DNA of 12,229 bases from Candidatus Aciduliprofundum sp. (GTDB lineage Archaea > Thermoplasmatota > Thermoplasmata > Thermoplasmatales > Aciduliprofundaceae): NCBI GenBank assembly GCA_015523135.1, contig WAKY01000058.1, positions 1 to 12,229 on the forward strand. Reading direction: 5' to 3'. A program made the position numbers and the translations under genes. Positions 5,853 through 12,225 of this stretch are shown here, piece after piece (position 1 is the stretch's first letter; every line of letters begins with the position of its first letter). The notes beneath the pieces were generated by a model. It was not told the DNA's origin, searched no databases, and saw only the letters and a list, made by a program, of their open reading frames with translations.

Positions 5853-7244
5853 ATGAAATTTTATGACCGTCAGAACGAGCTACGAACCTTGGAGAGAATG
5901 TACAGGTTATCTCAAAATGCAAAGCACATGCTCGTTGTTTTGGGGCGCAGGAGGATAGGTAAAACCAGGTTGATAAAGGAATTCATCCGGGGCAAAAAAT
6001 CGTTTTACTTCTTTGTTGAGAGAAGCAGCAGTGCGATGCTGTTGCAGAGAATATCCGAGGAACTGGCCAGAATGCTACCCAAGAAGGTGGTGGGAACTCT
6101 TGACTGGAAATCGGCGTTTAAAATTCTTCTTGAGGATTTCGATGTGGTAGTTCTCGATGAGTTTCAGAACATACTCAGTGTGGACGAATCGGCTCTTTCA
6201 ACTCTCCAGCATGTGTGGGACGAGTTCAATGGAAACACTCTTCTCATTCTCGTGGGCTCATATCAGACAATGATGAAAAAGATTTTCGAAGATTACCGCA
6301 CTCCGCTTTATGGGCGCAGCTCTGGAAGATTGAGGGTCGAACCTCTCAGCTACAGGTATGTCAGGAGAATACTGCTGGATATGAAATTCCAAGGCGAAGA
6401 AAACTTAGCAAATATCTACTTTATTCTCGGAGGAGTTCCTTTGTACTATGAATTCATAGAGAGATTCGGCATTTCAGGAACTTGGAAAGATATTGTAAAA
6501 GCAATGTTCATAGAAGAGCCCAGACCCTTGATTGACGAGCCTCATGTCCTTTTAGTGGGAGAGTTTGGAAGACAGCAGAGCACATATATGGGTATTTTGG
6601 AAGCTATTGCAAGAGGAAAGAGCACAATGACGGAGATTGCAAATGCAACAGGTATACCTGAAAAGAGTCTCGGAAAATATCTGAAGGAACTATCACAGGA
6701 TTACGAGATAATAGAGAGAAAGGTGCCCATGTTCTCGCCTCCCAATTCCAAAAGAGGAAGGTATTTTCTAAGAGATCCTTTTCTAACCTTTTGGTTCAGG
6801 TTCATATATCCTAACATGAGTATGATTGAACTTGGACAGGGTAATGAGCTTATTAAAAGCATAGAGAATAATATAAATGCCCACACGGGCAGGATATTCG
6901 AAAAAATAGTAGCGGAGATTATAGCCGAGCAGTTCAAACCTCTGAGAATAGGGTCCTGGTGGAACAGAAGTGGAGATGAAATAGACATCGTGGCAGAATT
7001 AGAGAATGAAGTGCTCTTTGTGGAGTGCAAGTGGAGGAATAGAAAAATCAGTTGGCGTGAGGTGGAAGACCTCATAAGGAAATCAGAGCTTGTTAAGATT
7101 GAAGCTTCAAAGAAAAGAAAGTACATGATTGTGTCTAAGTCAGGATTTACGGAAAATTGCAGAAAGAGAATGGATGAAAAGGGGGGTATAATTTACTGGG
7201 ATTTGAGCGATCTTGAGAGAGCAATAAAAGTGCCAAATGAATAA
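5853..7244 (+). CDS. Archaeal AAA-family ATPase with C-terminal DUF234 / PD-(D/E)XK nuclease-like domain
   Basis: The 463-residue protein has the standard order of the archaeal ATPase (Arch_ATPase/DUF234) family. The N-terminal P-loop ATPase starts KFYDRQNELRTLE, with Walker A GRRRIGKT at 31-38, Walker B VVVLDEF at about 98-104 and a sensor-like LILVGS at 131-136. A winged-helix segment around residues 245-290 includes MTEIANATGIPEKSLGKYL. The C-terminal domain carries a PD-(D/E)XK pattern: Glu350 in GRIFEKIVAE, Asp378 in GDEIDIV, and Glu391-x-Lys393 in VECKWR. The catalytic residues appear intact, so nuclease or DNA-binding activity is possible. The family is expanded and variable in archaea and of uncertain role; suggestions include mobile elements and defence. 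It stands alone with its own promoter and operator-like dyad, between imperfect repeats. The predicted protein is cytoplasmic, with no membrane helix. Confidence 0.92.
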   Translation: MKFYDRQNELRTLERMYRLSQNAKHMLVVLGRRRIGKTRLIKEFIRGKKSFYFFVERSSSAMLLQRISEELARMLPKKVVGTLDWKSAFKILLEDFDVVVLDEFQNILSVDESALSTLQHVWDEFNGNTLLILVGSYQTMMKKIFEDYRTPLYGRSSGRLRVEPLSYRYVRRILLDMKFQGEENLANIYFILGGVPLYYEFIERFGISGTWKDIVKAMFIEEPRPLIDEPHVLLVGEFGRQQSTYMGILEAIARGKSTMTEIANATGIPEKSLGKYLKELSQDYEIIERKVPMFSPPNSKRGRYFLRDPFLTFWFRFIYPNMSMIELGQGNELIKSIENNINAHTGRIFEKIVAEIIAEQFKPLRIGSWWNRSGDEIDIVAELENEVLFVECKWRNRKISWREVEDLIRKSELVKIEASKKRKYMIVSKSGFTENCRKRMDEKGGIIYWDLSDLERAIKVPNE

Positions 7245-7307
7245 AATCTTTTATCCGGATACAGGTGCTTTCAAGACACATGGCATACAACAGAATTTTA
7301 AATAACA

Positions 7308-7326
7308 ACACACCACGTGTCCGATA
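7308..7326 (+). repeat. Imperfect direct repeat, right copy
   Basis: ACACACCACGTGTCCGATA corresponds to the left copy at 5713-5730. Its core CCACGTGTCCG (7313-7323) is also nearly the reverse complement of CGGACACGGTGG at 5639-5650, so both direct and inverted similarities bracket the ATPase gene. Confidence 0.4.
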
Positions 7327-7355
7327 TATATATTTTCAAAGTTCACGGGCCTTTA

Positions 7356-7384
7356 AAAGACTAGCAGAATATTTGCTCGTCTTT
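7356..7384. repeat. Intergenic stem-loop
   Basis: AAAGAC-T-AGCA (7356-7366) pairs with TGCT-C-GTCTTT (7374-7384) around the 7-base loop GAATATT: eleven-base arms with one internal mismatch. It lies about 110 bases past the ATPase stop, too far for an ordinary terminator, so a small RNA fold, operator or mobile-element remnant is possible. Confidence 0.45.
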
Positions 7385-7515
7385 GGAGATCTATAGTCAC
7401 ACAATTATCGTATGCTTGGGAGCGTGAATAAAAACCAAATAAATCTCTAAATGAAGGAATTTATTAACTAGACATTTCTTTTTTGGAACATGGTATCTAT
7501 ATCGAATGAAAAATC

Positions 7516-7524
7516 TTAAATATA
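7516..7524 (+). promoter_or_regulatory. TATA box of the RHH regulator gene
   Basis: TTAAATATA ends 20 bases before the ATG at 7545. There is no Shine-Dalgarno, so transcription probably starts at or next to the ATG. Confidence 0.5.
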
Positions 7525-7529
7525 CTGTA

Positions 7530-7541
7530 TTAGTTAACTAA
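7530..7541. promoter_or_regulatory. Palindromic operator candidate for the RHH regulator
   Basis: TTAGTTAACTAA is a perfect 12-bp palindrome between the TATA box and the start codon. A protein bound there would block RNA polymerase recruitment. The adjoining gene encodes a ribbon-helix-helix protein, a family of dimers that bind short palindromes and often repress their own gene, so autoregulation is the simplest inference. Confidence 0.6.
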
Positions 7542-7544
7542 CTT

Positions 7545-7828
<284 letters not shown>

Positions 7829-7854
7829 GCAAGTTCCATAAAGAGAAAGGGAGA

Positions 7855-7864
7855 TTTAAAATTT
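7855..7864 (-). promoter_or_regulatory. TATA-like box of tRNA-Phe
   Basis: On the minus strand, AAATTTTAAA ends 26 bases before the first tRNA base. This places the transcription start at or within a couple of bases of the mature 5' end. Confidence 0.5.
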
Positions 7865-7875
7865 GCGATTGTGAC

Positions 7876-7889
7876 GAAAGGTTTATTTT
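7876..7889 (+). promoter_or_regulatory. BRE/TATA promoter for the tRNA-Met leader transcript
   Basis: CGAAAGG followed by TTTATTTT looks like BRE plus TATA. The usual 26-base spacing predicts a start near 7911-7913, just ahead of the structured element at 7918, so the initiator tRNA would have a leader of nearly 60 bases. Confidence 0.5.
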
Positions 7890-7917
7890 CTATTCTTCTA
7901 TAAGGGTAAACTGTAAT

Positions 7918-7958
7918 GGCGGGGTGGGGTTGAGGACGATAGTCCGAAATACACCCCG
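7918..7958 (+). ncRNA. Structured leader element mimicking the 5' end of initiator tRNA-Met
   Basis: An outer stem CGGGGTG (7920-7926) pairs perfectly with CACCCCG (7952-7958). Inside it GGAC-GATA-GTCC (7934-7945) forms a small hairpin flanked on both sides by GA (7932-7933 and 7946-7947), which would allow tandem sheared G-A pairs as in kink-turn-like folds. GCGGGGTGGGGT at 7919-7930 is identical to bases 7971-7982 of the adjacent tRNA. It may be a separate small RNA, an H/ACA-like guide remnant, or just a pre-tRNA leader; no ACA or C/D boxes in the right places were found. Confidence 0.45.
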
Positions 7959-7969
7959 AAAAGCAGCAT

Positions 7970-8044
7970 AGCGGGGTGGGGTAGCCAGGAAATCCCGCCG
8001 GGCTCATAACCCGGAGATCGGTGGTTCAAATCCACCCCCCGCTA
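7970..8044 (+). tRNA. Initiator tRNA-Met (anticodon CAU)
   Basis: The 75-base cloverleaf has acceptor AGCGGGG pairing with CCCCGCT, discriminator A, anticodon stem CCGGG/CCCGG with loop CTCATAA, and T arm GGTGG-TTCAAAT-CCACC. The A1-U72 end pair and three consecutive G-C pairs next to the anticodon loop identify it as the initiator, not the elongator. CCA is not encoded and there is no intron. A T run follows directly. Confidence 0.96.
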
Positions 8045-8047
8045 CTC

Positions 8048-8051
8048 TTTT
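8048..8051 (+). terminator. Short T-run terminator of initiator tRNA-Met
   Basis: CTCTTTT directly follows the tRNA discriminator base. It overlaps the stop codon of the convergent membrane-protein gene, so the two units end against each other. Confidence 0.4.
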
Positions 8052-8484
8052 AGAACATTGTCATTATAACTATTCCTGCAAATATAACGAACATTCCAAC
8101 TAGCTTTCCTACAGATATCTTTTCCCCTATGGTAAAAAATGCGAGAATAGCTACAAGGAAAGCATTTGATGCAGATATTGCTACTGCTGGTCCTGCAGGA
8201 CCTTTGGTTAAAGCAATTTTAATAGAATACATACCTATAGCAAGAGCAACTCCAGCAAAGATTGGAAGAAGAAGGTATATAGCAGGAGTATTTTTCCAGT
8301 TTTCCTGAAAACTACCCTGATACCAGAAATAAAATAAAAACACCAGACCCATAACTCCAACAGCAAGCCATAAAATTATGGAAGTAAATATGCTATCCAT
8401 ATGATAATGCCCTGCTAATTTTACCAAGAAATTTGTTATTCCAAACATTACCATCGTTATTGTTGCGTAAACCCACCACTGCAT
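8050..8484 (-). CDS. Small EamA/DMT-superfamily membrane protein (single-repeat)
   Basis: Starting at ATG 8484 (MQWWVYATITM) the product has 144 residues and five predicted membrane helices at about 3-22, 31-54, 68-92, 95-119 and 124-144. The last two carry the EamA pattern: ALTKGPAGPAVAISASNAF, then IGEKISVGKLVGMFVIFAGIVI. Most EamA transporters have ten helices from a duplicated unit; this single unit would work as a dimer, as in other half-size DMT proteins. The substrate is unknown. A longer open frame reaches 8643, but its extra 53 residues run antisense to wtpA and lack membrane character, and a TATA element sits 22 bases upstream of ATG 8484, so the shorter start is preferred. Confidence 0.85.
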   Translation of the reverse strand: MQWWVYATITMVMFGITNFLVKLAGHYHMDSIFTSIILWLAVGVMGLVFLFYFWYQGSFQENWKNTPAIYLLLPIFAGVALAIGMYSIKIALTKGPAGPAVAISASNAFLVAILAFFTIGEKISVGKLVGMFVIFAGIVIMTMF

Positions 8485-8506
8485 GTAGGGGGAAATAATG
8501 AGGTAG

Positions 8507-8520
8507 AATAAAAATTTAAG
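8507..8520. promoter_or_regulatory. Overlapping divergent TATA boxes (EamA gene and wtpA)
   Basis: Minus-strand TTTTTATT (8507-8514) lies 22 bases before ATG 8484. Plus-strand AATTTAAG (8513-8520) would start wtpA transcription near 8542, leaving room for the wtpA Shine-Dalgarno. The two boxes share bases, so the promoters may compete. Confidence 0.45.
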
Positions 8521-8526
8521 TAAAAG

Positions 8527-8554
8527 CTCGTTATATCCAATTGAACATAACGAG
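8527..8554. promoter_or_regulatory. ModE-like operator upstream of wtpABC
   Basis: CTCGTTAT (8527-8534) and ATAACGAG (8547-8554) are perfect 8-bp inverted arms. The centre CAATTG (8538-8543) lies on the same dyad axis, so 12 of 14 base pairs of the 28-bp element are symmetric. The pattern CGTTATAT-N8-ACATAACG closely resembles the molybdate-responsive ModE site at the E. coli modABC promoter, as I remember it. It covers the predicted start site and the wtpA Shine-Dalgarno, so binding should repress. Confidence 0.75.
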
Positions 8555-8562
8555 GTGGTGCC

Positions 8563-9555
8563 ATGAGAAAAGCAGCAGTTATTGGGATTGTAGTTATACT
8601 GCTTCTTGGCCTTGCTGGTGGATACTATTATGTACATATCCAAAACAACAGCCCAAAGGGAACCATAAAGGTTCTGGCTGCGGGAAGTTTATCTGTACCT
8701 CTAAAGGAGTTAGCACAGGATTTTGAGAAAGAGTATGGTGTAAAAGTATACATTGAAACAGCAGGAAGTATAGAAACGGTGAAAAAAATAAGCGAACTAG
8801 ATATAAAGGCTGATGTTGTTGCTGTTGCCGATTATAAAGCTATAGAATCTTACCTTATGCCAAACTATACAAGTTGGTACATTAAATTTGCAAGAAATGA
8901 ACTGGTAATAACATATACAAATAACAGCAAATTTGCCAATGAGATAAACGGCACAAACTGGATGAGTATATTAAGCAGAAAGGATGTCCGCATTGGTTTT
9001 TCTTCACCCAACGATGACCCTTGTGGGTATCGTGCAGTTATCATGTTTTACCTAGCTCAGCTTAAATACAATTACAGTATCTTTGAGAATATTATTTTAA
9101 ATAACACTGGAATAAAAATAGAAAATAATACAATAATTGTTCCGAATGATTCGGATTTACTAAGCTCAACAGGAAAGGTTTTCATAAAACAAAAATCTGT
9201 GGATCTGCTAGCCGATTTACAGGCAGGAGATATTGATTATGCAATAGAGTATCTCTCGGTGGCTAAACAACACCATATGAATTATCTGCAACTACCAGAT
9301 ACCATCAACCTTTCAAATTCCTCACTTTCTCAATGGTACTCTCAGGCTGTGGTAAAACTTGCAGATGGAAAGATGGTTCATGGAGATGCTATAAATTATG
9401 CAGTAACCATTCCAAATAACGCACCTAACAGAGAATTTGCTTATAAATTTGTATCTATGCTTCTAGGTGAAGATGGAAGAAATATACTCAAAAACTGTGG
9501 GCAAGAGCCTATATTTGAACCTGTCGGGAATGTGCCCGAGGAGGTAAAACCTTGA
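8563..9555 (+). CDS. wtpA: Tungstate/molybdate-binding protein WtpA
   Basis: The 330-residue protein is the extracellular receptor of the tungstate/molybdate ABC importer. An N-terminal hydrophobic segment (about 4-24) without a lipobox Cys suggests an uncleaved anchor or signal peptide. The mature region begins GTIKVLAAGSLSVPLKEL, where the anion-binding GSLS loop is family-typical. Further WtpA marks are IETAGSIETVKKI, DVVAVADY, WYIKFARNELVI, and SSPNDDPCGYRA with Asp151/Asp152. A later DYAIEY contains Glu229. In characterised WtpA proteins two carboxylates (an Asp and a Glu) give tungstate octahedral coordination, unlike bacterial ModA; these residues are the likely counterparts. The start ATG 8563 follows GAGGTG at 8552-8557 with a 5-base gap. 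It leads the wtpABC operon beneath the ModE-like operator. Many sequons fit surface glycosylation. Confidence 0.96.
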   Translation: MRKAAVIGIVVILLLGLAGGYYYVHIQNNSPKGTIKVLAAGSLSVPLKELAQDFEKEYGVKVYIETAGSIETVKKISELDIKADVVAVADYKAIESYLMPNYTSWYIKFARNELVITYTNNSKFANEINGTNWMSILSRKDVRIGFSSPNDDPCGYRAVIMFYLAQLKYNYSIFENIILNNTGIKIENNTIIVPNDSDLLSSTGKVFIKQKSVDLLADLQAGDIDYAIEYLSVAKQHHMNYLQLPDTINLSNSSLSQWYSQAVVKLADGKMVHGDAINYAVTIPNNAPNREFAYKFVSMLLGEDGRNILKNCGQEPIFEPVGNVPEEVKP

Positions 9556-10529
9556 AGAAACAGCTATTTCTGTTGCTTATAATCCTCCTCATTTCAATAT
9601 TTTTTGGCTCATATGTGTTTATGGCCACATCCATAGCGATTTTTATTATTATATATTTAAAGGAAAGAGATAGAAAATACTGGATATTTTTAATTCTGGC
9701 TTTTATTGGCCTTGTCCATCCTCTTCTTGGAATTATAGCTGTGATATTCCTTCTTTTAATAATGGAACAAGATAATTTTTACCGTCTCTCTTACATTTTA
9801 GGTTCTTTATTCTTAGTGTTTATCATATTTCCAATTTTGAACCTTCTTCTTTATTTCTCCCCCCAAAGTATATATGACGAAGCGTTGATAAACGCAATAA
9901 TAGTAAGCTTTGTAGCTGCTACATCATCAACATTGATTGCTCTTATCTTCGCTTTACCAATAGGATACATACTTGCAAGGAAGAGTTTTGCGGGAAAAAG
10001 CATAATAGAGAGTGTAATAGATTTACCTATAGTAATACCTCATACAGTTGCTGGTATAGTACTCTTATTGGTATTTGGAACATCGGGAATATGGGGAGCT
10101 CCTTTGGAAGAGATTGGGATAAGATTTTACTATGCCATGCCAGGAATAATAGTGGCAATGCTGTTTGTTAGCGCCCCATTTTTAATAAATCAGGTGAAGG
10201 AGGGAATAAAAAAGATAGATGAAAGATATGAATACACAGCTATGAGCTTAGGTGCTGGAAGGTTTAGAACATTCGTAGACATTATACTCCCACAAATTAA
10301 AGGAAATATCCTTACAGGCTCTGTAAATTCTTGGGCTCGTGCCATTAGCGAGTTTGGGGCTGTTATGATGATTGCATTTTATCCCATGGTGGCACCCACT
10401 TATATTTACTTCCTTTACACTAATTATGGTTTGAAATCGGCCCTTCCTGCAACTGCATTTCTTTTATTAATTACATTAGCTGTTTTTATAATCCTAAAAA
10501 TGATTGCGGAGAGGATGAAAAATGCTTAA
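9552..10529 (+). CDS. wtpB: Tungstate/molybdate ABC transporter permease WtpB (N-terminally extended)
   Basis: The C-terminal 215 or so residues are a typical binding-protein-dependent permease domain: ALINAIIVSFVAATSSTLIA, DLPIVIPHTVAGIVLLL, and the EAA loop EYTAMSLGAGRFRTFVDIIL at 227-246, which docks onto WtpC. At 325 residues it is about 75 longer than usual WtpB proteins. The excess is at the N-terminus and is very hydrophobic, with about three to four more membrane helices (residues 5-36, 44-71, 82-101). The start is TTG at 9552 in a TTGA overlap with the wtpA stop, served by GAGGAGGT at 9538-9545 six bases upstream. No good internal start in front of the core domain was seen, so the extension seems real. 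WtpC follows with an 8-base overlap. Confidence 0.93.
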   Translation: MKKQLFLLLIILLISIFFGSYVFMATSIAIFIIIYLKERDRKYWIFLILAFIGLVHPLLGIIAVIFLLLIMEQDNFYRLSYILGSLFLVFIIFPILNLLLYFSPQSIYDEALINAIIVSFVAATSSTLIALIFALPIGYILARKSFAGKSIIESVIDLPIVIPHTVAGIVLLLVFGTSGIWGAPLEEIGIRFYYAMPGIIVAMLFVSAPFLINQVKEGIKKIDERYEYTAMSLGAGRFRTFVDIILPQIKGNILTGSVNSWARAISEFGAVMMIAFYPMVAPTYIYFLYTNYGLKSALPATAFLLLITLAVFIILKMIAERMKNA

Positions 10530-11580
10530 AATAAGAAATTTACAGGTGCAATTAGAGAATTTTCATATAAAAATAAATGAACTGAAAATTGAGAATGGTG
10601 ATTATCTAATCATTGTTGGTCCAACAGGAGCTGGTAAAACTGTTTTCCTTGAGACTATTGCAGGATTTCATATTCCAGTTGCAGGTGAAATAATATTAAA
10701 TGGAAAAAATATTACAAATTTACCGCCCCACAAAAGGGGAGTAGCCATGGTTTATCAAGATTATATGCTCTTTCCCAATATGAGTGTAGAAGAAAACATT
10801 GCATATCCCTTAAAAATAAGAGGTAAAGAGTGGAAAAATGAGGTAAAAGAGCTTGCTGAGCAACTGGAGATAAAAAATCTTCTTCAAAGATATCCTAAAA
10901 CACTCAGTGGGGGTGAGATGCAGAGAGTTGCTATTGCAAGAGCAGTTATAACAAAACCATCACTTCTGCTCCTAGATGAACCATTTAGTGCCCTTGATCC
11001 AAATATGAGAGATTCTGCAAGAAAGCTCATTGGAAAATTTTTAGAGAATATGAAAATAGACACTGTGCATGTAACTCATGACTTCTCCGATGCATGGATT
11101 TTGGGTAACAAGCTTGCTGTTATGAAAGATGGAAAAATAGTGAGATTTGGCAATGTTGAGGATGTCTTTTCTAATCCACAAGATGACTTCGTTGCAAATT
11201 TCCTTGGAGCAACGAATATTCTGAGTGGCAAAGTAAAGGGGAAAGAAGAGGAATTAACCGTGGTAAATGTGAACGAAAAAAATATTTACACTGTGGATAG
11301 TGCTCCCGAAGGAAAGGAGGTTTTGCTCTCAATAAGGCCTGAAAATATTATAGTATCTAAGAATAGAATAGAGGGTTCACAGAGAAATTCTATACTTTTA
11401 AATATAGAAGAAATTTACAGAGAAGGACACCTTATTTGGCTAACATTAAAAAATGATAAAGGGTTAAGCTTGAAAGTAATGCTAACCCCCAACGCAATAG
11501 AGGCTTTAAAACTCGAAGAAGGAGATAGGGTATATGCTTCATTTAAAGCTAGTGCAACAAAAATTGTAAGAGTAATATAG
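10522..11580 (+). CDS. wtpC: Tungstate/molybdate ABC transporter ATPase WtpC
   Basis: The 352-residue ABC ATPase powers uptake through WtpB from the cytoplasmic side. Landmarks in order are Walker A GPTGAGKT at 33-40, Q-loop Gln79 in VYQDYMLFP, signature LSGGE at 128-132, Walker B LLLLDEP at 148-154, a D-loop SALD, and switch His186 in VTHDFSD. A C-terminal regulatory region from about 235 to the end contains SIRPENIIV and a TOBE/MOP-like strand pattern, which in relatives can bind oxyanion for feedback inhibition. The start ATG 10522 overlaps the wtpB stop and follows GGAGAGG at 10508-10514 by 7 bases. All catalytic motifs are intact. Confidence 0.95.
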   Translation: MLKIRNLQVQLENFHIKINELKIENGDYLIIVGPTGAGKTVFLETIAGFHIPVAGEIILNGKNITNLPPHKRGVAMVYQDYMLFPNMSVEENIAYPLKIRGKEWKNEVKELAEQLEIKNLLQRYPKTLSGGEMQRVAIARAVITKPSLLLLDEPFSALDPNMRDSARKLIGKFLENMKIDTVHVTHDFSDAWILGNKLAVMKDGKIVRFGNVEDVFSNPQDDFVANFLGATNILSGKVKGKEEELTVVNVNEKNIYTVDSAPEGKEVLLSIRPENIIVSKNRIEGSQRNSILLNIEEIYREGHLIWLTLKNDKGLSLKVMLTPNAIEALKLEEGDRVYASFKASATKIVRVI

Positions 11581-11631
11581 CCCGCCTCCGGGTAATCCTA
11601 TCATTTTTCAAGGAATACCAGCCAGACGGGC
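11580..11631 (+). terminator. Inverted repeats after wtpC, possible terminator
   Basis: CCCG at 11581-11584 can pair with the near CGGG (11589-11592) or, as GCCCG at 11580-11584, with the far CGGGC (11627-11631). The longer form is followed by A/T-rich sequence with a short T run. It is G+C-rich against its surroundings. It could end the wtpABC transcript, but there is no classical T tract. Confidence 0.35.
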
Positions 11632-11654
11632 AATTCTTTATTGTATAGGAAAAC

Positions 11655-11663
11655 TTAAATTTT
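11655..11663 (+). promoter_or_regulatory. TATA box of the 11683 gene
   Basis: TTAAATTTT ends 19 bases before the ATG at 11683, with the purine-rich GGAAAAC just upstream. No Shine-Dalgarno is present, so a leaderless transcript separate from wtpABC is likely. Confidence 0.5.
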
Positions 11664-11682
11664 TTGCTCATATACACAGGGT

Positions 11683-12225
11683 ATGAAACCTTATTTAATT
11701 TTGGATTTTACAACACTGATCCTTGTTGTCCTTGGAATTGCGGCATTTTACAATGACCTCATTCATGGCAATTTTAATATGATGGTCACACTTTATTTTG
11801 TGATAATTGCAATTGCATATTTCATAATAATAAACATAATAAATAACTGGGCTAAAAAAATATTTGTAAGAGTTGCAGAGAAGTTAAAATGCGAGTTTTT
11901 GGATTCTGGAAAATACTCTCTAACTCATTACATAAGATGTCCCAATATGGAAATTAAAATAAACATCAGGGGAAGCTATACCCCTGCATCTATATATTTG
12001 AAACTTGCAGGAAATTTCAGAGAGGCAGATATCAAGGGTAACGATAAAAACTCTAAAAGGTTCATATCTAAAATCCAGAATTTACAAAGAAGGTATGGAA
12101 TCAAAGTCAATGATGCATACATCTCAAAGAATGTGGCAGAGATGATAATAACAAAGTTCTCCTACAATGCAGATATATTGGCAAAGATGATAGAGGATGC
12201 TAAAACATTAATTTCTAAGGTATGA
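11683..12225 (+). CDS. Two-helix membrane protein of unknown function
   Basis: I do not recognise this 180-residue protein. Two hydrophobic helices (about 5-23 and 32-52) form a hairpin at the N-terminus, with the short charged loop YNDLIHGNFNM between them. The remaining 125 residues, starting NWAKKIFVRVAEKLKCEF, are soluble, basic and of mixed alpha/beta appearance, and would lie in the cytoplasm if both termini are inside. There is a possible Cys pair (Cys69 in KLKCEF and Cys86 in IRCPNM). The last 60 residues look helical. It has its own promoter and follows wtpABC in the same direction, but nothing ties it to metal uptake. Its TGA overlaps an ATG at 12222, so another gene may begin at the window edge. 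Confidence 0.75.
   Translation: MKPYLILDFTTLILVVLGIAAFYNDLIHGNFNMMVTLYFVIIAIAYFIIINIINNWAKKIFVRVAEKLKCEFLDSGKYSLTHYIRCPNMEIKINIRGSYTPASIYLKLAGNFREADIKGNDKNSKRFISKIQNLQRRYGIKVNDAYISKNVAEMIITKFSYNADILAKMIEDAKTLISKV

Larger units (their letters stand above)
7245..7544. other. 300-base non-coding region between ATPase and RHH regulator
   Basis: No plausible gene is seen. Immediately after the ATPase stop comes a T-rich stretch and a 10-bp palindrome TATCCGGATA (7252-7261), a possible end of transcription. Further on are the right copy of the imperfect repeat (7308-7326), a stem-loop (7356-7384), and the RHH gene promoter and palindrome near the right end. The 7400-7510 part is plain A/T-rich sequence with nothing recognisable. 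Confidence 0.55.

Noticed and set aside
6701..7126. Minus-strand 141-codon open frame inside the ATPase gene
   Set aside because: It is a shadow of the ATPase coding sequence, which carries intact Walker and nuclease motifs.
8485..8643. N-terminal extension of the EamA protein to 8643
   Set aside because: The extra 53 residues run antisense to the wtpA start and show no family similarity. The TATA spacing and protein layout favour ATG 8484.
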